Assembly (NCBI RefSeq): GCF_021083305.1
Contig: NZ_JAJFAY010000012.1
Span: 24,899-88,898 of the forward strand
Origin: Haladaptatus sp. DYF46
Lineage (GTDB): Archaea; Halobacteriota; Halobacteria; Halobacteriales; Haladaptataceae
DNA: 64,000 nucleotides
Direction of reading: 5' to 3'
Made by a program: the position numbers and the translations under genes. Shown here piece by piece: positions 16,549 through 26,213 of the stretch. The notes beneath the pieces were generated by a model that had not been told where the DNA came from, did not search any database, and saw nothing but the letters and a program-made list of their open reading frames with translations. The first letter of the stretch is position 1, and every line of letters begins with the position of its first letter.

Positions 16549-17799
16549 ATGTCGAGCGACACGCCCGTCCAAGCCGCCGAATCGCCGGATTCCGGCGACG
16601 TACCGCGGAACCACGACTTGGACGAACTGGCGGACAAGAACTTGCTCATCGTCTCGCACAGCTACAACCACTTCGTCAAGGGACAGGTCGACGTTCTCGC
16701 GGATTACTTCGCGGACGTGTACGTCCTCGTCCGCTACAACCGATTTGCGGACATCTCCCGATATCTCCCCGTCGATTACGCCAAGCCGTTCAGCAGGGAC
16801 GCGAAGATAAACGAGGAGGAAAAACCGGACAACGTGACGGTCATCAGCACGCCGCTCCTGTACCTTCCCCTCGACATTCACCGTCGGTTCCTCGGCGACC
16901 AGCACGCACGGAAGGTGAAGAAGCTCCTCGACGACGTACCCGTCGAATTCGACGTGATTCACGCCCATCTGACGTGGACCGCCGGATACGTCGCGCGCGT
17001 CCTCCAACGCGACCGCGGGATTCCGTTCGTCCTCACGGTCCACGAGAATCACGACCTGTTCGTGGACCAACTCCAGTCCTCGAACGACAAGATCGACCGA
17101 ACGTGGGCGTCCGCCGACGCCATCGTCCGCGTCAATCGGCAGGACCAGGACACGCTTCGGCGGTTCAACGACGACGTGTTCTACATCCCGAACGGGTTCA
17201 GTCGGGACCGCCTCCGACGCGTACCACAGGCGGAAGCGAAAGCGGAAGTCGGCATCCCGGATGACACGAATCTCCTCTTCGCGCTCGGTCACCTGAAGGA
17301 GCGCAAGGGATTCCAGCACCTCATCGACGTCATTCCCGAGGTCGTCGAACGGGAGGGCGACGTCGTCTGTGCGATCGGCGGCCACGGCGGGATGCGCTCG
17401 GAACTCGAGGAGAAAATCGAGGAGTTGGGGCTGGAAGACGACGTTCGACTGCTGGGTTACGTCTCGAACGACGACCTCAAATACTGGATGAGCGCGTGTG
17501 ATGCCTTCGTCCTCCCGAGTTACAGCGAAAGTTTCGGTCTCGTGCAGTTGGAAGCGATGGCGTGTGGATCACCCGTCGTCTCGACGATAAACGGCGGCAG
17601 CGAAGAGGTCGTCACCTCCGAGGAGTACGGTTTTCTCGTCGACAGCCCCGAGGATCACGACGCGCTTTCGGACGCCGTGGTTCGCGCGCTTCGAAAGGAG
17701 TGGGACCGTGACGGCATCGAGGCACATGCGGAACAGTTCACGTGGGAACGAGTCTGCGTGGACATCGCACATCTCCACGCAGACGTGTTAGATCTGTAG
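16549..17799 (+). CDS. Family 4 glycosyltransferase
   Basis: A 416-residue GT-B retaining glycosyltransferase. The N-terminal half contains the acceptor-side segment HSYNHFVKGQ and IHAHLTW; the C-terminal Rossmann half shows FALGHLKERKGFQHLI, GGHGGMR, and the EX7E donor-binding signature in PSYSESFGLVQLEAMACGSPVV. No membrane helix is present, so it should transfer a sugar from a nucleotide donor to a lipid-linked glycan at the cytoplasmic face. It is divergent from the DUF4129 operon and has its own promoter. Confidence 0.9.
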   Translation: MSSDTPVQAAESPDSGDVPRNHDLDELADKNLLIVSHSYNHFVKGQVDVLADYFADVYVLVRYNRFADISRYLPVDYAKPFSRDAKINEEEKPDNVTVISTPLLYLPLDIHRRFLGDQHARKVKKLLDDVPVEFDVIHAHLTWTAGYVARVLQRDRGIPFVLTVHENHDLFVDQLQSSNDKIDRTWASADAIVRVNRQDQDTLRRFNDDVFYIPNGFSRDRLRRVPQAEAKAEVGIPDDTNLLFALGHLKERKGFQHLIDVIPEVVEREGDVVCAIGGHGGMRSELEEKIEELGLEDDVRLLGYVSNDDLKYWMSACDAFVLPSYSESFGLVQLEAMACGSPVVSTINGGSEEVVTSEEYGFLVDSPEDHDALSDAVVRALRKEWDRDGIEAHAEQFTWERVCVDIAHLHADVLDL

Positions 17800-18052
17800 A
17801 AGGATTCCCATCGGCAGCGAGACGGGACGGCACCGAAATCGCCCACCTGAATCGTTTTTCGTGCCCTCTGTATGTGTCATGAGTTGCCACTCTTTGATTA
17901 CTTAAAGAATGGAACTACTAAGCCACAGACTTTGGCTGAAAGATACTAGTAGATACTATTGTTGACCGTCAGGACTGCCGACGTGCCGGAGTTCCGGCAT
18001 ATCCGGGTTGTGTTCCTCTCTCACGACGGTTGTCAGTAAATTGGGATTCAGA

Positions 18053-19639
18053 ATGACTCATCAAACCGACACACGAAAATCGAACGACACTGACGATACG
18101 AAATCATCCATCGGAGCGACGCGCCGAACGTTCTTGAAGGGAGTGACCGCCGCGGGATTGTGCGCCGCGGGAACACGAACGATGGCGGACAAAGCGAGCG
18201 CAGAAATACCGTACGCTGGCGACTACGATACGGTCGTCAACTTGGTCGACGACGCGGGTGCGGATCCTGACGAGGGAAATTCCATCACGCCGATTCTTCG
18301 CGAATACGCCGACGATGACACCCTTCTGTATCTTCCCGACGGTCGATACTACATGGACGAGCAGTTCCGTTTTACGGGCTTCAACAACTTCGGCGTCGTC
18401 GGCGAAGACGACACGACCATCGTTCCCGCCAACTATCACGACTTCGATGACGGCGGCGATTGGAACTATCGCCTGTTCCGTCTCGGCATCGAGTACAGCC
18501 CGGGACGTGACCTGCACGTCGAGAACCTCACCATCGACCAAACGGCCGACGATACCGGCGTTCGCGTCATCGAAGCCGCAGTCGACGACGGAATGACAGT
18601 TCGAGGTATCGTCATCAACGGGGAACACGACAGCGGGACGTGGGGGCCGGGACGGTTCGTCATCACGGATTCCGGTGGTGAGGGGCTCGTGGACAACTTC
18701 AGCGCCGCGGACGGTGGCGCATGGAGCGGAGATACGCCGGCGGACCAACTGTGGCGCGGTCCGACGGGCATCATCTGCAACCGCTACAACAAGGGGAGTA
18801 TCATGTTCCGGGACTGCAAACTCGGACGATTCCCGGACAACGGCCTGTACGCCGCCGACGGCTCCGGACAGGTGATCGTGGACGGCGGTTACTACGAGAA
18901 CAGCCAGACCGCGAGCATCCGGATCGGCGGCCACGAGAGCATCGTCAAGAACGCAACCGTCTCCGTCAACGAGACGAGCGGACTCGGCAACCAACACGCT
19001 ATCCGCGTCGAGAACGCGGGATACATGCGAATCATGAACTGCGACGTCAAGGTGTCGGACCCGAACGGGGATGCCATCAAATCGATGGACGTCGGGTTGC
19101 TGTTCGTGGACGGTCTGAACATCGAAACGTCCGGGGACGAGGTCTGTCACGGGCTGCGGTTGCAGAAGGAGACGAAACAGGCACGTATCAAGAACTCCAC
19201 GTTCACCCACGAAGCGGCAGGAGGATTTTCGCTCTGGATACGAAACGGGGAGAACCCCGCACACGTCGAGAACAGCAGTTTCGTCGGGGACGGCGGCCAC
19301 GTGAGCGCACGAGCAGCCGTTCGGTGTGAGCGCGACGAATGCGACTTCCGTGACCTCTATATCGAACAGCGGGGGTCGTCCCGACGACGGGGACTGGAGA
19401 ACACGGGGGCGAACAACCTCATTTACAGGAGCGAGTTCCGCTCTAAGGAGTTCCCCATCATCGACTACGGTGATAGTTCTTGGATAGAGAGCATTTACGC
19501 GAACTCCAAACGTGACTTGCCCGGACTTCGATTGACGGCTTCGGCGAACGATACGTACGTCAAAAAGAGCCATATCGTGGACGGAATCCGCGACGAAAGC
19601 AACGAGGTACGCGGCTGGGGTAACGACTTTAGTGCCTAA
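18053..19639 (+). CDS. Tat-exported right-handed beta-helix protein, copy 1
   Basis: A 528-residue protein with a twin-arginine signal (R24-R25 in TRRTFLKG) followed by a hydrophobic stretch and AGTRTMADKASA. The mature part begins with YDTVVNLVDDAGADPDEGNSI, the pattern seen at the N terminus of pectate-lyase/tail-spike-like beta-helix proteins, then many short strand repeats (VENLTIDQTADDTGVRVIEA, FRDCKLGRFPDNGLYAADG). It is probably a surface carbohydrate-binding or -cleaving protein; catalytic residues cannot be assigned. A close paralogue lies at 24621-26159. The ATG at 18053 is the start that places the Tat motif correctly. Confidence 0.8.
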   Translation: MTHQTDTRKSNDTDDTKSSIGATRRTFLKGVTAAGLCAAGTRTMADKASAEIPYAGDYDTVVNLVDDAGADPDEGNSITPILREYADDDTLLYLPDGRYYMDEQFRFTGFNNFGVVGEDDTTIVPANYHDFDDGGDWNYRLFRLGIEYSPGRDLHVENLTIDQTADDTGVRVIEAAVDDGMTVRGIVINGEHDSGTWGPGRFVITDSGGEGLVDNFSAADGGAWSGDTPADQLWRGPTGIICNRYNKGSIMFRDCKLGRFPDNGLYAADGSGQVIVDGGYYENSQTASIRIGGHESIVKNATVSVNETSGLGNQHAIRVENAGYMRIMNCDVKVSDPNGDAIKSMDVGLLFVDGLNIETSGDEVCHGLRLQKETKQARIKNSTFTHEAAGGFSLWIRNGENPAHVENSSFVGDGGHVSARAAVRCERDECDFRDLYIEQRGSSRRRGLENTGANNLIYRSEFRSKEFPIIDYGDSSWIESIYANSKRDLPGLRLTASANDTYVKKSHIVDGIRDESNEVRGWGNDFSA

Positions 19640-19667
19640 TTCGGGCGCAAGGAGACTTAAGTCACGG

Positions 19668-19679
19668 ATAATAATATAG
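19668..19679 (+). promoter_or_regulatory. TATA box before sulfatase-like remnant
   Basis: ATAATAATATAG is centred about 28 bp before the ATG at 19702. The promoter is apparently intact although the gene is deleted internally. Confidence 0.5.
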
Positions 19680-19701
19680 ACACGAACCCATCGTCCCGTA
19701 C

Positions 19702-20142
19702 ATGGCCCTCACGGAGACGATGCGGCGTGTCCGACGTGGCACCCGGGTGTCATATCTCGTCACCCGGGAACCGAGCAAATACTACTATCAGCGCAAACAG
19801 TCACGCTCGGACGCCGTAGAGTTTTTCGACGAGGATTGGGACAACCCCATTATTCTCGATGCATGCCGGTGCGACTCCTTCAAAAAATGCGATACGCTTC
19901 CCGGAGAGCAGCAACCACGACAGACGAAGTCGAGTTCGACGCCCAACTTTCTGGAGACGTGCTTCGACGGTGCTGACCTCCGCGACACCGCCTACGTGAC
20001 CGCGAATCACGGCGAAGCGTTCGGTGAATGCACGCGGCTGATCACGATGGGAGACGAAGGGAAAAGCAGAGAAGGGAACAGCATAGAATGGGACGCGTCG
20101 GTGGACGTCGGACAACGATTACAGGACCTTGGATACGCATAA
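19702..20142 (+). pseudogene. Internally deleted sulfatase/alkaline-phosphatase-superfamily gene
   Basis: The 146-residue frame begins like haloarchaeal sulfatase-like proteins of glycan clusters (RVSYLVTREPSKYYYQRKQS, DEDWDNPIILDACRCDSF, with the metal-binding D in LDACR). After AYVTAN, where several hundred residues of the catalytic domain are expected, it jumps to HGEAFGE, the metal-binding motif near the C-terminal end (normally TADHGEAFGE), and closes with VDVGQRLQDLGYA, a typical family C terminus. The likely event is deletion between two VTAN/VTAD-like stretches, keeping the frame. The product lacks most of the active site and is presumably inactive. Confidence 0.72.
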
Positions 20143-20161
20143 AGCAGGGTCTATCCGATTC

Positions 20162-20169
20162 ATAATAAA
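20162..20169 (+). promoter_or_regulatory. AT-rich promoter box before flippase
   Basis: ATAATAAA predicts transcription from about 20192, leaving a leader of about 40 nt before the flippase start codon. Confidence 0.45.
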
Positions 20170-20233
20170 GTCCCGTTAGCAAGACTGTGATACTAGATAC
20201 TGGAATGACGAGCACTGTATCAGGGGGACTTCC

Positions 20234-22486
20234 GTGCAACGAAGCATTCTGAGCGGCGTCCTCTCGGTTGCCGGGACCAAAGTTCTCACACTCGTCATCG
20301 GCATCATGACGACCCCGATTCTGTATCGGTTGCTCGGACCGACCGGAATCGGCGTCTACACCACCGTCCTCTCGGTGTTCTCGCTGTTCATGATACTCGT
20401 TAGTTCCGGCATCTCGGACGGCGTTCGAAAGTTCATCGCCGAGGAACACGAGATGGACTGCTGGGAGGAGTACGTCGTCGGCTTTTACTTCCGACTCGCA
20501 CTCCTGCTCGCTGTCGTGGGCGCGATAGTGCTCGCACTCGCGACGTGGTCCGGCGTCGTCGGAGCCATCTTCGGTCAGGAGTACGAGTTGTACTTCTACC
20601 TCCTCATCGTGATGACGATAGCAAGCCAGTTTCAGGCGTACACCCGCCGAACGCTGATGGGGTTCGGTTTGGAACGCTACTCGGAGCCGTTGAAAGTCGT
20701 TCAGCAGCTAACATTCCTCGTCGTCGCCCTGCCGCTGGTGTACTTCATGCGTCATCGCGGGATGCTCGAAATAGCGGTCCTCGGCGCGTTGGCGGGGAAG
20801 ATAGCCGCCGCGACCATGGTGGCGGCCATCGGGTTCGTCCTCATCGTCAGGCGGACGTCGTTGCGGAGTTTCTTTCGACCGACACCGGAGGACTTCCCCC
20901 GACGGCGGATGTTGACGTTCAACTCGCTGTCCATCGTGCTCATTCTGTTCCTCATGTCGCTGTACCACGTTGACATATTGATGCTTCAGTTGATGTCCGG
21001 GAGCAACGAGCAGGTCGGATACTACCGCGCCGCGCTGAAACTCGCGGAGTTCCTCTGGTTCATCCCGCTGGCGCTCCAGACGGTGTTCGTCCACTCCATG
21101 TCGGAACTGTGGTCGAACGGCGAAACCGAACGCATCTCCAGGTTGGCGGCACGAACGACCCGCTACACGTTCCTCCTGACCGGCGTGATGGGGTTGGGAC
21201 TGGCGGCGCTCGCGAACATCGCCGTTCCGATTTACTTCGGAACGGAGTACATGCCCGCGGTCATGCCGCTGCTCCTGTTGCTGCCGGGGTCGCTCGGGTT
21301 CGCGGTGGCACGCCCGATCCTCGCCATTTCGCAGGGGAAAGGCGACTTGAAGTTCCCGATAATCGCAACGGGGACCGCGGCGGGCATGAACTTCGTCCTG
21401 AACTTCCTGCTCATCCCCCGATTCGGAATGCAAGGGGCGGCCGTCTCGACGAGTATCGGCTACGGATCGATGTTCGTCTTCCACCTCTGGAGCGCCCGAC
21501 GGGTCGGGTTCGACCCGCTGTCGGACGCCCGCCTCGGACGAATCATCGGTACGACGGTGCTCTCCGCGCCGCCCATCTTCGTCTTCGCCCATCTCCTCCA
21601 CGTGCGGCCCCTCATCGCAGGAGTTCACGTCCCGCTTGCACTCGTTTTGGTCCCGCCACTCGGCCTCGGCGTGTTCGCTTTCTTCGCGTTTGCCACGGGT
21701 GCACTCGGCTTCGGAGAGGTTTTCGAGACGCTTTCCTCGTTTCCCGAACCGCTCGGCTCGCGGGCCGAACTACTCCATACCAAAATGAAAGAAAACAAGA
21801 TGTCATCCGACTCGATACAGAAACTGATGGTCGTCGCCGGAATCCTGCTGTTCGTCTCGGGAATCGGGTACGCGTTCCTTGACCCCGGAATCGGCGGAAT
21901 CGGCGGCGCGAATCCGGGATCGTCGATGAACGACACGCAAACGGTCACGGAGACGACGGTGATCGAAACGACGCGCGGCACGACACCGACCGAATCCGGA
22001 ACCACCGAAGAGCCAACGAAGTCCACGACGAAGGGGACGGAAACGCCGACTCCGACGACTTCGGAGACGAATCCACCACCGGAAACCACGGCGACCACGT
22101 CACCTCCATCGACAACCACGACACCGTCCACGACGGCGGACACCACCACGCCGCCGCAGACGACGAGTACCACGAGTACGAGTCCACCACCGTCTACGAC
22201 GACCTCGTCGACGACCACGACCTCGCCACCATCGACAACGACGACACCCACCACGACAGCAACCACGACCCAACCGACCACCACCACGAGTTCGACCGGG
22301 TCGACTACGACGACCACGATGACCACGACCCAACCGACGACTACAGCGACCACCTCCAACACGGGGGGGACGTTGAATACGAGTACTACGTCCAGCATGG
22401 GAACGGCGTCGAGTACGGGAACCGCATCAGGGATGACAGTTACGTCGAATACAACCACCACGACGACGAACTCCACGTCGCCCTGA
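20234..22486 (+). CDS. Wzx-type oligosaccharide flippase with C-terminal mucin-like tail
   Basis: Residues 1-517 form a polysaccharide flippase of the MATE/MOP superfamily with about 14 membrane helices (start LSGVLSVAGTKVLTLVIGIM, PILYRLLGPTGIGVY). It would move lipid-linked glycans across the membrane. After residue 517 an additional hydrophobic helix (IQKLMVVAGILLFVSGIGYAF, about 526-546) leads into about 180 residues composed mainly of Thr, Ser and Pro, as in O-glycosylated cell-surface spacers. This tail is unusual for a flippase and reads like an in-frame fusion to a separate surface protein (an ATG at 21785 marks the join). The GTG start follows GGGGGAC, a possible ribosome-binding site. 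Confidence 0.85.
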   Translation: MQRSILSGVLSVAGTKVLTLVIGIMTTPILYRLLGPTGIGVYTTVLSVFSLFMILVSSGISDGVRKFIAEEHEMDCWEEYVVGFYFRLALLLAVVGAIVLALATWSGVVGAIFGQEYELYFYLLIVMTIASQFQAYTRRTLMGFGLERYSEPLKVVQQLTFLVVALPLVYFMRHRGMLEIAVLGALAGKIAAATMVAAIGFVLIVRRTSLRSFFRPTPEDFPRRRMLTFNSLSIVLILFLMSLYHVDILMLQLMSGSNEQVGYYRAALKLAEFLWFIPLALQTVFVHSMSELWSNGETERISRLAARTTRYTFLLTGVMGLGLAALANIAVPIYFGTEYMPAVMPLLLLLPGSLGFAVARPILAISQGKGDLKFPIIATGTAAGMNFVLNFLLIPRFGMQGAAVSTSIGYGSMFVFHLWSARRVGFDPLSDARLGRIIGTTVLSAPPIFVFAHLLHVRPLIAGVHVPLALVLVPPLGLGVFAFFAFATGALGFGEVFETLSSFPEPLGSRAELLHTKMKENKMSSDSIQKLMVVAGILLFVSGIGYAFLDPGIGGIGGANPGSSMNDTQTVTETTVIETTRGTTPTESGTTEEPTKSTTKGTETPTPTTSETNPPPETTATTSPPSTTTTPSTTADTTTPPQTTSTTSTSPPPSTTTSSTTTTSPPSTTTTPTTTATTTQPTTTTSSTGSTTTTTMTTTQPTTTATTSNTGGTLNTSTTSSMGTASSTGTASGMTVTSNTTTTTTNSTSP

Positions 22487-23114
22487 GCGCAGGCGGCCCG
22501 GACGGCGATCGGAGTAGTTCGCGGCGAACCCGTGAATAAACGCGGGACGAGTCCTCTTTCATGTCCAACGTACCGGAGACGTACTGAACGGCACGGCGAG
22601 CGAGGAAGTCCGGGAAGCTCCTCACACTCGTAGCGAGAGCGTCGTCCGTCGCCACGAGTGTACCGACGCACAGACGTCACGGTTCCGAGTTCGCCAGCGT
22701 CATCACGACCGACGTGCTAAACGAATCGCGTGCGCCGACGAACGGCGACTCGGGAATCCGACCACGATAGCCGACGGTGGACCGGATTCGAGGAGAGCTG
22801 TCGTCCGGCGAATCGACTCACCACTCGGTGAGCAAGGGTGGCTGTGAGCGGTGTGAGGAGCCCTGGAACCGAGCCGAAACCACAGCAAGGGTATCCACGA
22901 GGGAGGAGTGAAACCGCCACGGGGGAGACGTCACGGATGGAAACGGCGGAAGAGAACCGACCGAGTCACGCCCATGCGACGGGCTCGGAAGGTCCGTCGA
23001 ATCGGAATCCTGCACCGAAACCCCGCCGGAAACGCGGCGGGAGAACAAAGAGACGCACGATGGTCGTGCGGGGGGTGGGCGGAGAAAGCGGATGACAGGC
23101 GTCGTCGTCCGTCG
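22487..23114. other. 628-bp intergenic region, no gene recognised
   Basis: Between the flippase and the convergent deacetylase gene. Short open frames exist on both strands but have no recognisable motif, start context or amino-acid composition of a haloarchaeal protein. No repeat or RNA structure stood out. Confidence 0.5.
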
Positions 23115-24443
23115 TCAGACGATCATTCCCTTGTCTTTCAAGTCGGTGAGGGTGACCACTTCGACGTTCTGGTTCTTGATGTACTTCAGGATGTTCTCGA
23201 ACTTCTTCTCCGGGACGCCGTCCTGTCCACCTATCCTGTGGAACAGGAGCGGCGACAGCTGCTTGTATCGGGCAGCGTGATCGATCTTCTGTTTGACGCT
23301 CTTGATATCAGACGTCCCCATCCGCGACAGGATGGTGTCCTTCTGGATGACGGGAAGCGCGTTCGGCGACGCCCCGAACGAGAGCGTCAGGTCGAAGTAC
23401 TTCTGTGCGAGTTCGAACGTGTTCGGGCCGACCACGTTCTTCGGCACGGCCATGTATTTGTGACCGTCGTAGCCGTACTTTTTGAGCCACCGCTGTGACT
23501 CCTTCATGAGCTCTTCTTGTTCCGCCTTCGGACGCTGGTCCATCGGCACCGACTGCGTGTTCGGGTGGCAGATCATGTCCCATCCGTCCTTCACCATATC
23601 TCTCATCTGTCTCTGGGTGAGGAACCCGTCGTCGAAGACGGCGTCCGTGATGATGGCGTCGACGCCGGAGAAGCCGTACTTCTGCATCATCTTGAACGCC
23701 TTCGTGTACTGCGATTCGAGGCCGTCGTCGAAGCTGAGCATCACCATACCCTTCTCCGGTGCGGGCACCGTCTTCAGGTCGTCCACGTAGAACTCGATGG
23801 GTTTGGTCGTGTTGGGGTCCGTCGAGCGGCCGATGATACGGATTTCGTACACCTTCGAGAGGTCCACCCTTTTCGGGTCCATGTCGCTCGTGACGCCGAG
23901 GTTGACGCGAACCCACTTCCCTTTCGGTCCGTAGAGCGTCCGCTTCATCTCGACGATGTGACCGCGGTCCGGCGCGTACAGTTGCACGCCGATCTTCACG
24001 AAGTCGTGTGACGTACACTTGAACGCGAGGGAGAGGTTTTGGTTGCTGAAGTCGGCGGGTTTTTCCGCGAAGTTGACGCGGTGTATCATCCCGTCTTTCG
24101 TTTGCTTGCTCCCGACGACGTGAGCGGACTGGGAGCCTTCGTACTTCATCTTCGTACTCTTCTTGAGGCTTCCCTCTCCATCGACGGCGCTCCACGCACC
24201 GAGCTTTTCGAAGCCCTCGTACGTTTGTGGACCGGACGGTTGCTCGGTGGTACCGTTCTCCGTCGTCGTCTCCTCGCCACTACCCTTGGTGGAGGTGGTC
24301 TCCTGGTTGCCGCTTCCGGTGCTACTCGTCGTGGAGGATTTCTCTTTACCGTTACCACCGGCACATCCGGCGAGACCAGCTATACCGGCCGCGCCGACTG
24401 TCGTCAGAAACGTGCGTCGTGTCTGTCGTCTCATCGCTACCAT
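23115..24443 (-). CDS. Tat lipoprotein with polysaccharide deacetylase domain
   Basis: A 442-residue exported protein. The N terminus has R9-R10 followed by TFLTTVGAAGIAGLAGC, a twin-arginine lipoprotein signal with the lipid-modified cysteine at 27. A Thr/Ser/Glu-rich linker (about 30-70) leads to a jelly-roll-like domain (about 75-225) and a NodB-type deacetylase domain (from about 230: MVMLSFDDGLESQYTKAF; the DD pair and CHPNTQ supply metal and catalytic positions). It probably removes acetyl groups from an extracellular amino sugar polymer, fitting the GlcNAc genes in the window. The ATG at 24443 matches a TATA box at 24461-24475. Confidence 0.82.
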   Translation of the reverse strand: MVAMRRQTRRTFLTTVGAAGIAGLAGCAGGNGKEKSSTTSSTGSGNQETTSTKGSGEETTTENGTTEQPSGPQTYEGFEKLGAWSAVDGEGSLKKSTKMKYEGSQSAHVVGSKQTKDGMIHRVNFAEKPADFSNQNLSLAFKCTSHDFVKIGVQLYAPDRGHIVEMKRTLYGPKGKWVRVNLGVTSDMDPKRVDLSKVYEIRIIGRSTDPNTTKPIEFYVDDLKTVPAPEKGMVMLSFDDGLESQYTKAFKMMQKYGFSGVDAIITDAVFDDGFLTQRQMRDMVKDGWDMICHPNTQSVPMDQRPKAEQEELMKESQRWLKKYGYDGHKYMAVPKNVVGPNTFELAQKYFDLTLSFGASPNALPVIQKDTILSRMGTSDIKSVKQKIDHAARYKQLSPLLFHRIGGQDGVPEKKFENILKYIKNQNVEVVTLTDLKDKGMIV

Positions 24444-24460
24444 ATCCAAACGGACATAGG

Positions 24461-24475
24461 TATTTTCTTATATGG
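24461..24475 (-). promoter_or_regulatory. TATA box before deacetylase
   Basis: The minus strand reads CCATATAAGAAAATA, centred about 25 bp before the ATG at 24443; this decides the start over the neighbouring TTG and ATG. Confidence 0.55.
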
Positions 24476-24586
24476 CGCTTAAGAGTGCAATGTCAACGAT
24501 TGTGCATGTGAAAAATCGGGGGGTAAAACACCGTTTACAACGTTTCCAACAGAGGGAAAACGGGGAGGAACTGAACTAGGCACCAG

Positions 24587-24596
24587 ATAATTAATA
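24587..24596 (+). promoter_or_regulatory. TATA box before beta-helix copy 2
   Basis: ATAATTAATA is centred about 29 bp before the ATG at 24621, as in a leaderless promoter. Confidence 0.5.
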
Positions 24597-24620
24597 TGAG
24601 GGGTTGATTGGAGTCGTTTG

Positions 24621-26159
24621 ATGGCGTCAGACACGAAAAATCGAAGCATTACTAGCCGTAGAACCTATCTCAAACTCACCGGAGCAATCGCAGCATCGAC
24701 CGCGATTATGGGTTCTGCTTCAGCGAGCAAATCCGATTACGAAGACCAATACGATACGGTTATTGACATCACGGAAGTCGGCGCAGACGACGACGGAAAC
24801 GAGTCAATAACGCCCGTGCTACAGGAGCACGCGGACGACGATACACTGCTCTACTTCCCGTCCGGTCGATACTACATGGACGACCAGTTCCGCTTTACCG
24901 GGTTCGACAACTTCGGCATGGTGGGAGACAACGCGGAACTCGTTCCGGCGAGCTATCACGACTTCGACGAGGGCGGCGACGGGAACTACCGCCTCTTCCG
25001 AATGGGAGTCGACTACGACCCGGGGAACGACCTCCGAATCGAAGGGTTCACCGTCGACCAAACCGCGGACGACACGGGTATTCGTGTCATCGAAGCCGCA
25101 ATCGACGACGGTCTCATGGTTCGGGACATAGAAATCGTTGGACAACACGACAGCGGAACGTGGGGGCCAGGACGGTTCGTCATCACCGATCCCAACGGCG
25201 AAGGGCTCGTCGAGAACTTCAACGCACCGGACGGAGCCGCGTGGGAAGGAAATACGCCGAGTGATGCGTTGTGGCGCGGTCCGACCGGAATCCTCTCGAA
25301 CAACAACAAAGGGACGCTGACCTTCCGCGACTGTATTCTCGGGAGCTTCCCGGACAACGGGCTGTACGCCGCACACGGGTCCGGTTCGATTCAGATCGAA
25401 GGTGGCCGCTTCCAGAACAGCACGGGCGCGAACGTCCGCCTCGGCGGGTTCAACAGCTACATCAAGGACGCGACCATCGTCGTGGACAAGGAGAACACGC
25501 ACGGAATCGCCCAGCGCGGTCTCCGCATGGAAGACGGACTACTCCTCGTCGCCGAAAACGTCGATTTCCAGACGAACGTCGAGAAGAGTCCGGCCATCTG
25601 GATCACGCACGGTTCGAACTACTGTTACGTCGACAACTGCACCGTGACGGCTCGTACCGACGGCCCGTGTACGGCGATCTCGGTTCGGGAATCCGCCGGG
25701 ATGGCGCGTATCAAACACACGCACATCAAACACGAGACCGGTGGCGGTCCCGTCATCAAGATAAAGGAGGCCGACGACCCGGTCTACGTCGAGGACGTCA
25801 CCATCAGCGGCGAAGCACCGACCGAAGGAACTCGAAGTGCCATCCACAACTACCGTGACGACTCCGAGTTCCGTGGCGTCAACATCGACTACGGCGGTGG
25901 CTGGGGTCGGCGCGCGCTGACGAACGACGCCGACAACTGTCTCATCTACGAGGGAAATTACGTTTCGGAGGACCACGCAATAACGGACAAAGGCACCGGG
26001 ACGTGGATCGAAGGGGTCTCCGCTCGATCGCGACGTGGCGACGTCGGCCTGTTGCTCAAGTCCTCCGCAGAAGACGTCTACGTCAAGAAGTGCCACCTCG
26101 AAAACGGCATCGAAGACAACAGCGCCGACGGCTACGACGGCTGGGGCAACGAGTTCTAA
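24621..26159 (+). CDS. Tat-exported right-handed beta-helix protein, copy 2
   Basis: The 512-residue paralogue of the protein at 18053. The Tat motif is R13-R14 in SRRTYLKLTG with a hydrophobic stretch to SASASK. The mature chain aligns with copy 1 over its length (DTVIDITEVGADDDGNESIT, LLYFPSGRYYMDDQFRFTG, FRDCILGSFPDNGLYAAHG), with the same end GWGNEF. It should be an exported surface beta-helix protein. The two copies bracket the flippase and deacetylase genes. Sequence differences are spread along the chain, indicating an old duplication rather than a recent one. Confidence 0.8.
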   Translation: MASDTKNRSITSRRTYLKLTGAIAASTAIMGSASASKSDYEDQYDTVIDITEVGADDDGNESITPVLQEHADDDTLLYFPSGRYYMDDQFRFTGFDNFGMVGDNAELVPASYHDFDEGGDGNYRLFRMGVDYDPGNDLRIEGFTVDQTADDTGIRVIEAAIDDGLMVRDIEIVGQHDSGTWGPGRFVITDPNGEGLVENFNAPDGAAWEGNTPSDALWRGPTGILSNNNKGTLTFRDCILGSFPDNGLYAAHGSGSIQIEGGRFQNSTGANVRLGGFNSYIKDATIVVDKENTHGIAQRGLRMEDGLLLVAENVDFQTNVEKSPAIWITHGSNYCYVDNCTVTARTDGPCTAISVRESAGMARIKHTHIKHETGGGPVIKIKEADDPVYVEDVTISGEAPTEGTRSAIHNYRDDSEFRGVNIDYGGGWGRRALTNDADNCLIYEGNYVSEDHAITDKGTGTWIEGVSARSRRGDVGLLLKSSAEDVYVKKCHLENGIEDNSADGYDGWGNEF

Positions 26160-26213
26160 CGACCGACCGTCCATCCCCGCCGTCGCTTCGGCCCAAGTCG
26201 CTTCAACCGACAC

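Noticed and set aside
16402..17385. 327-residue frame on the minus strand opposite the GT4 gene
   Set aside because: The plus-strand frame has full glycosyltransferase motifs; the minus frame has none and is its shadow.
22838..23095. 85-residue frame in the flippase-deacetylase gap
   Set aside because: Gly/Arg/Pro-rich, no promoter at a sensible distance, no motif.
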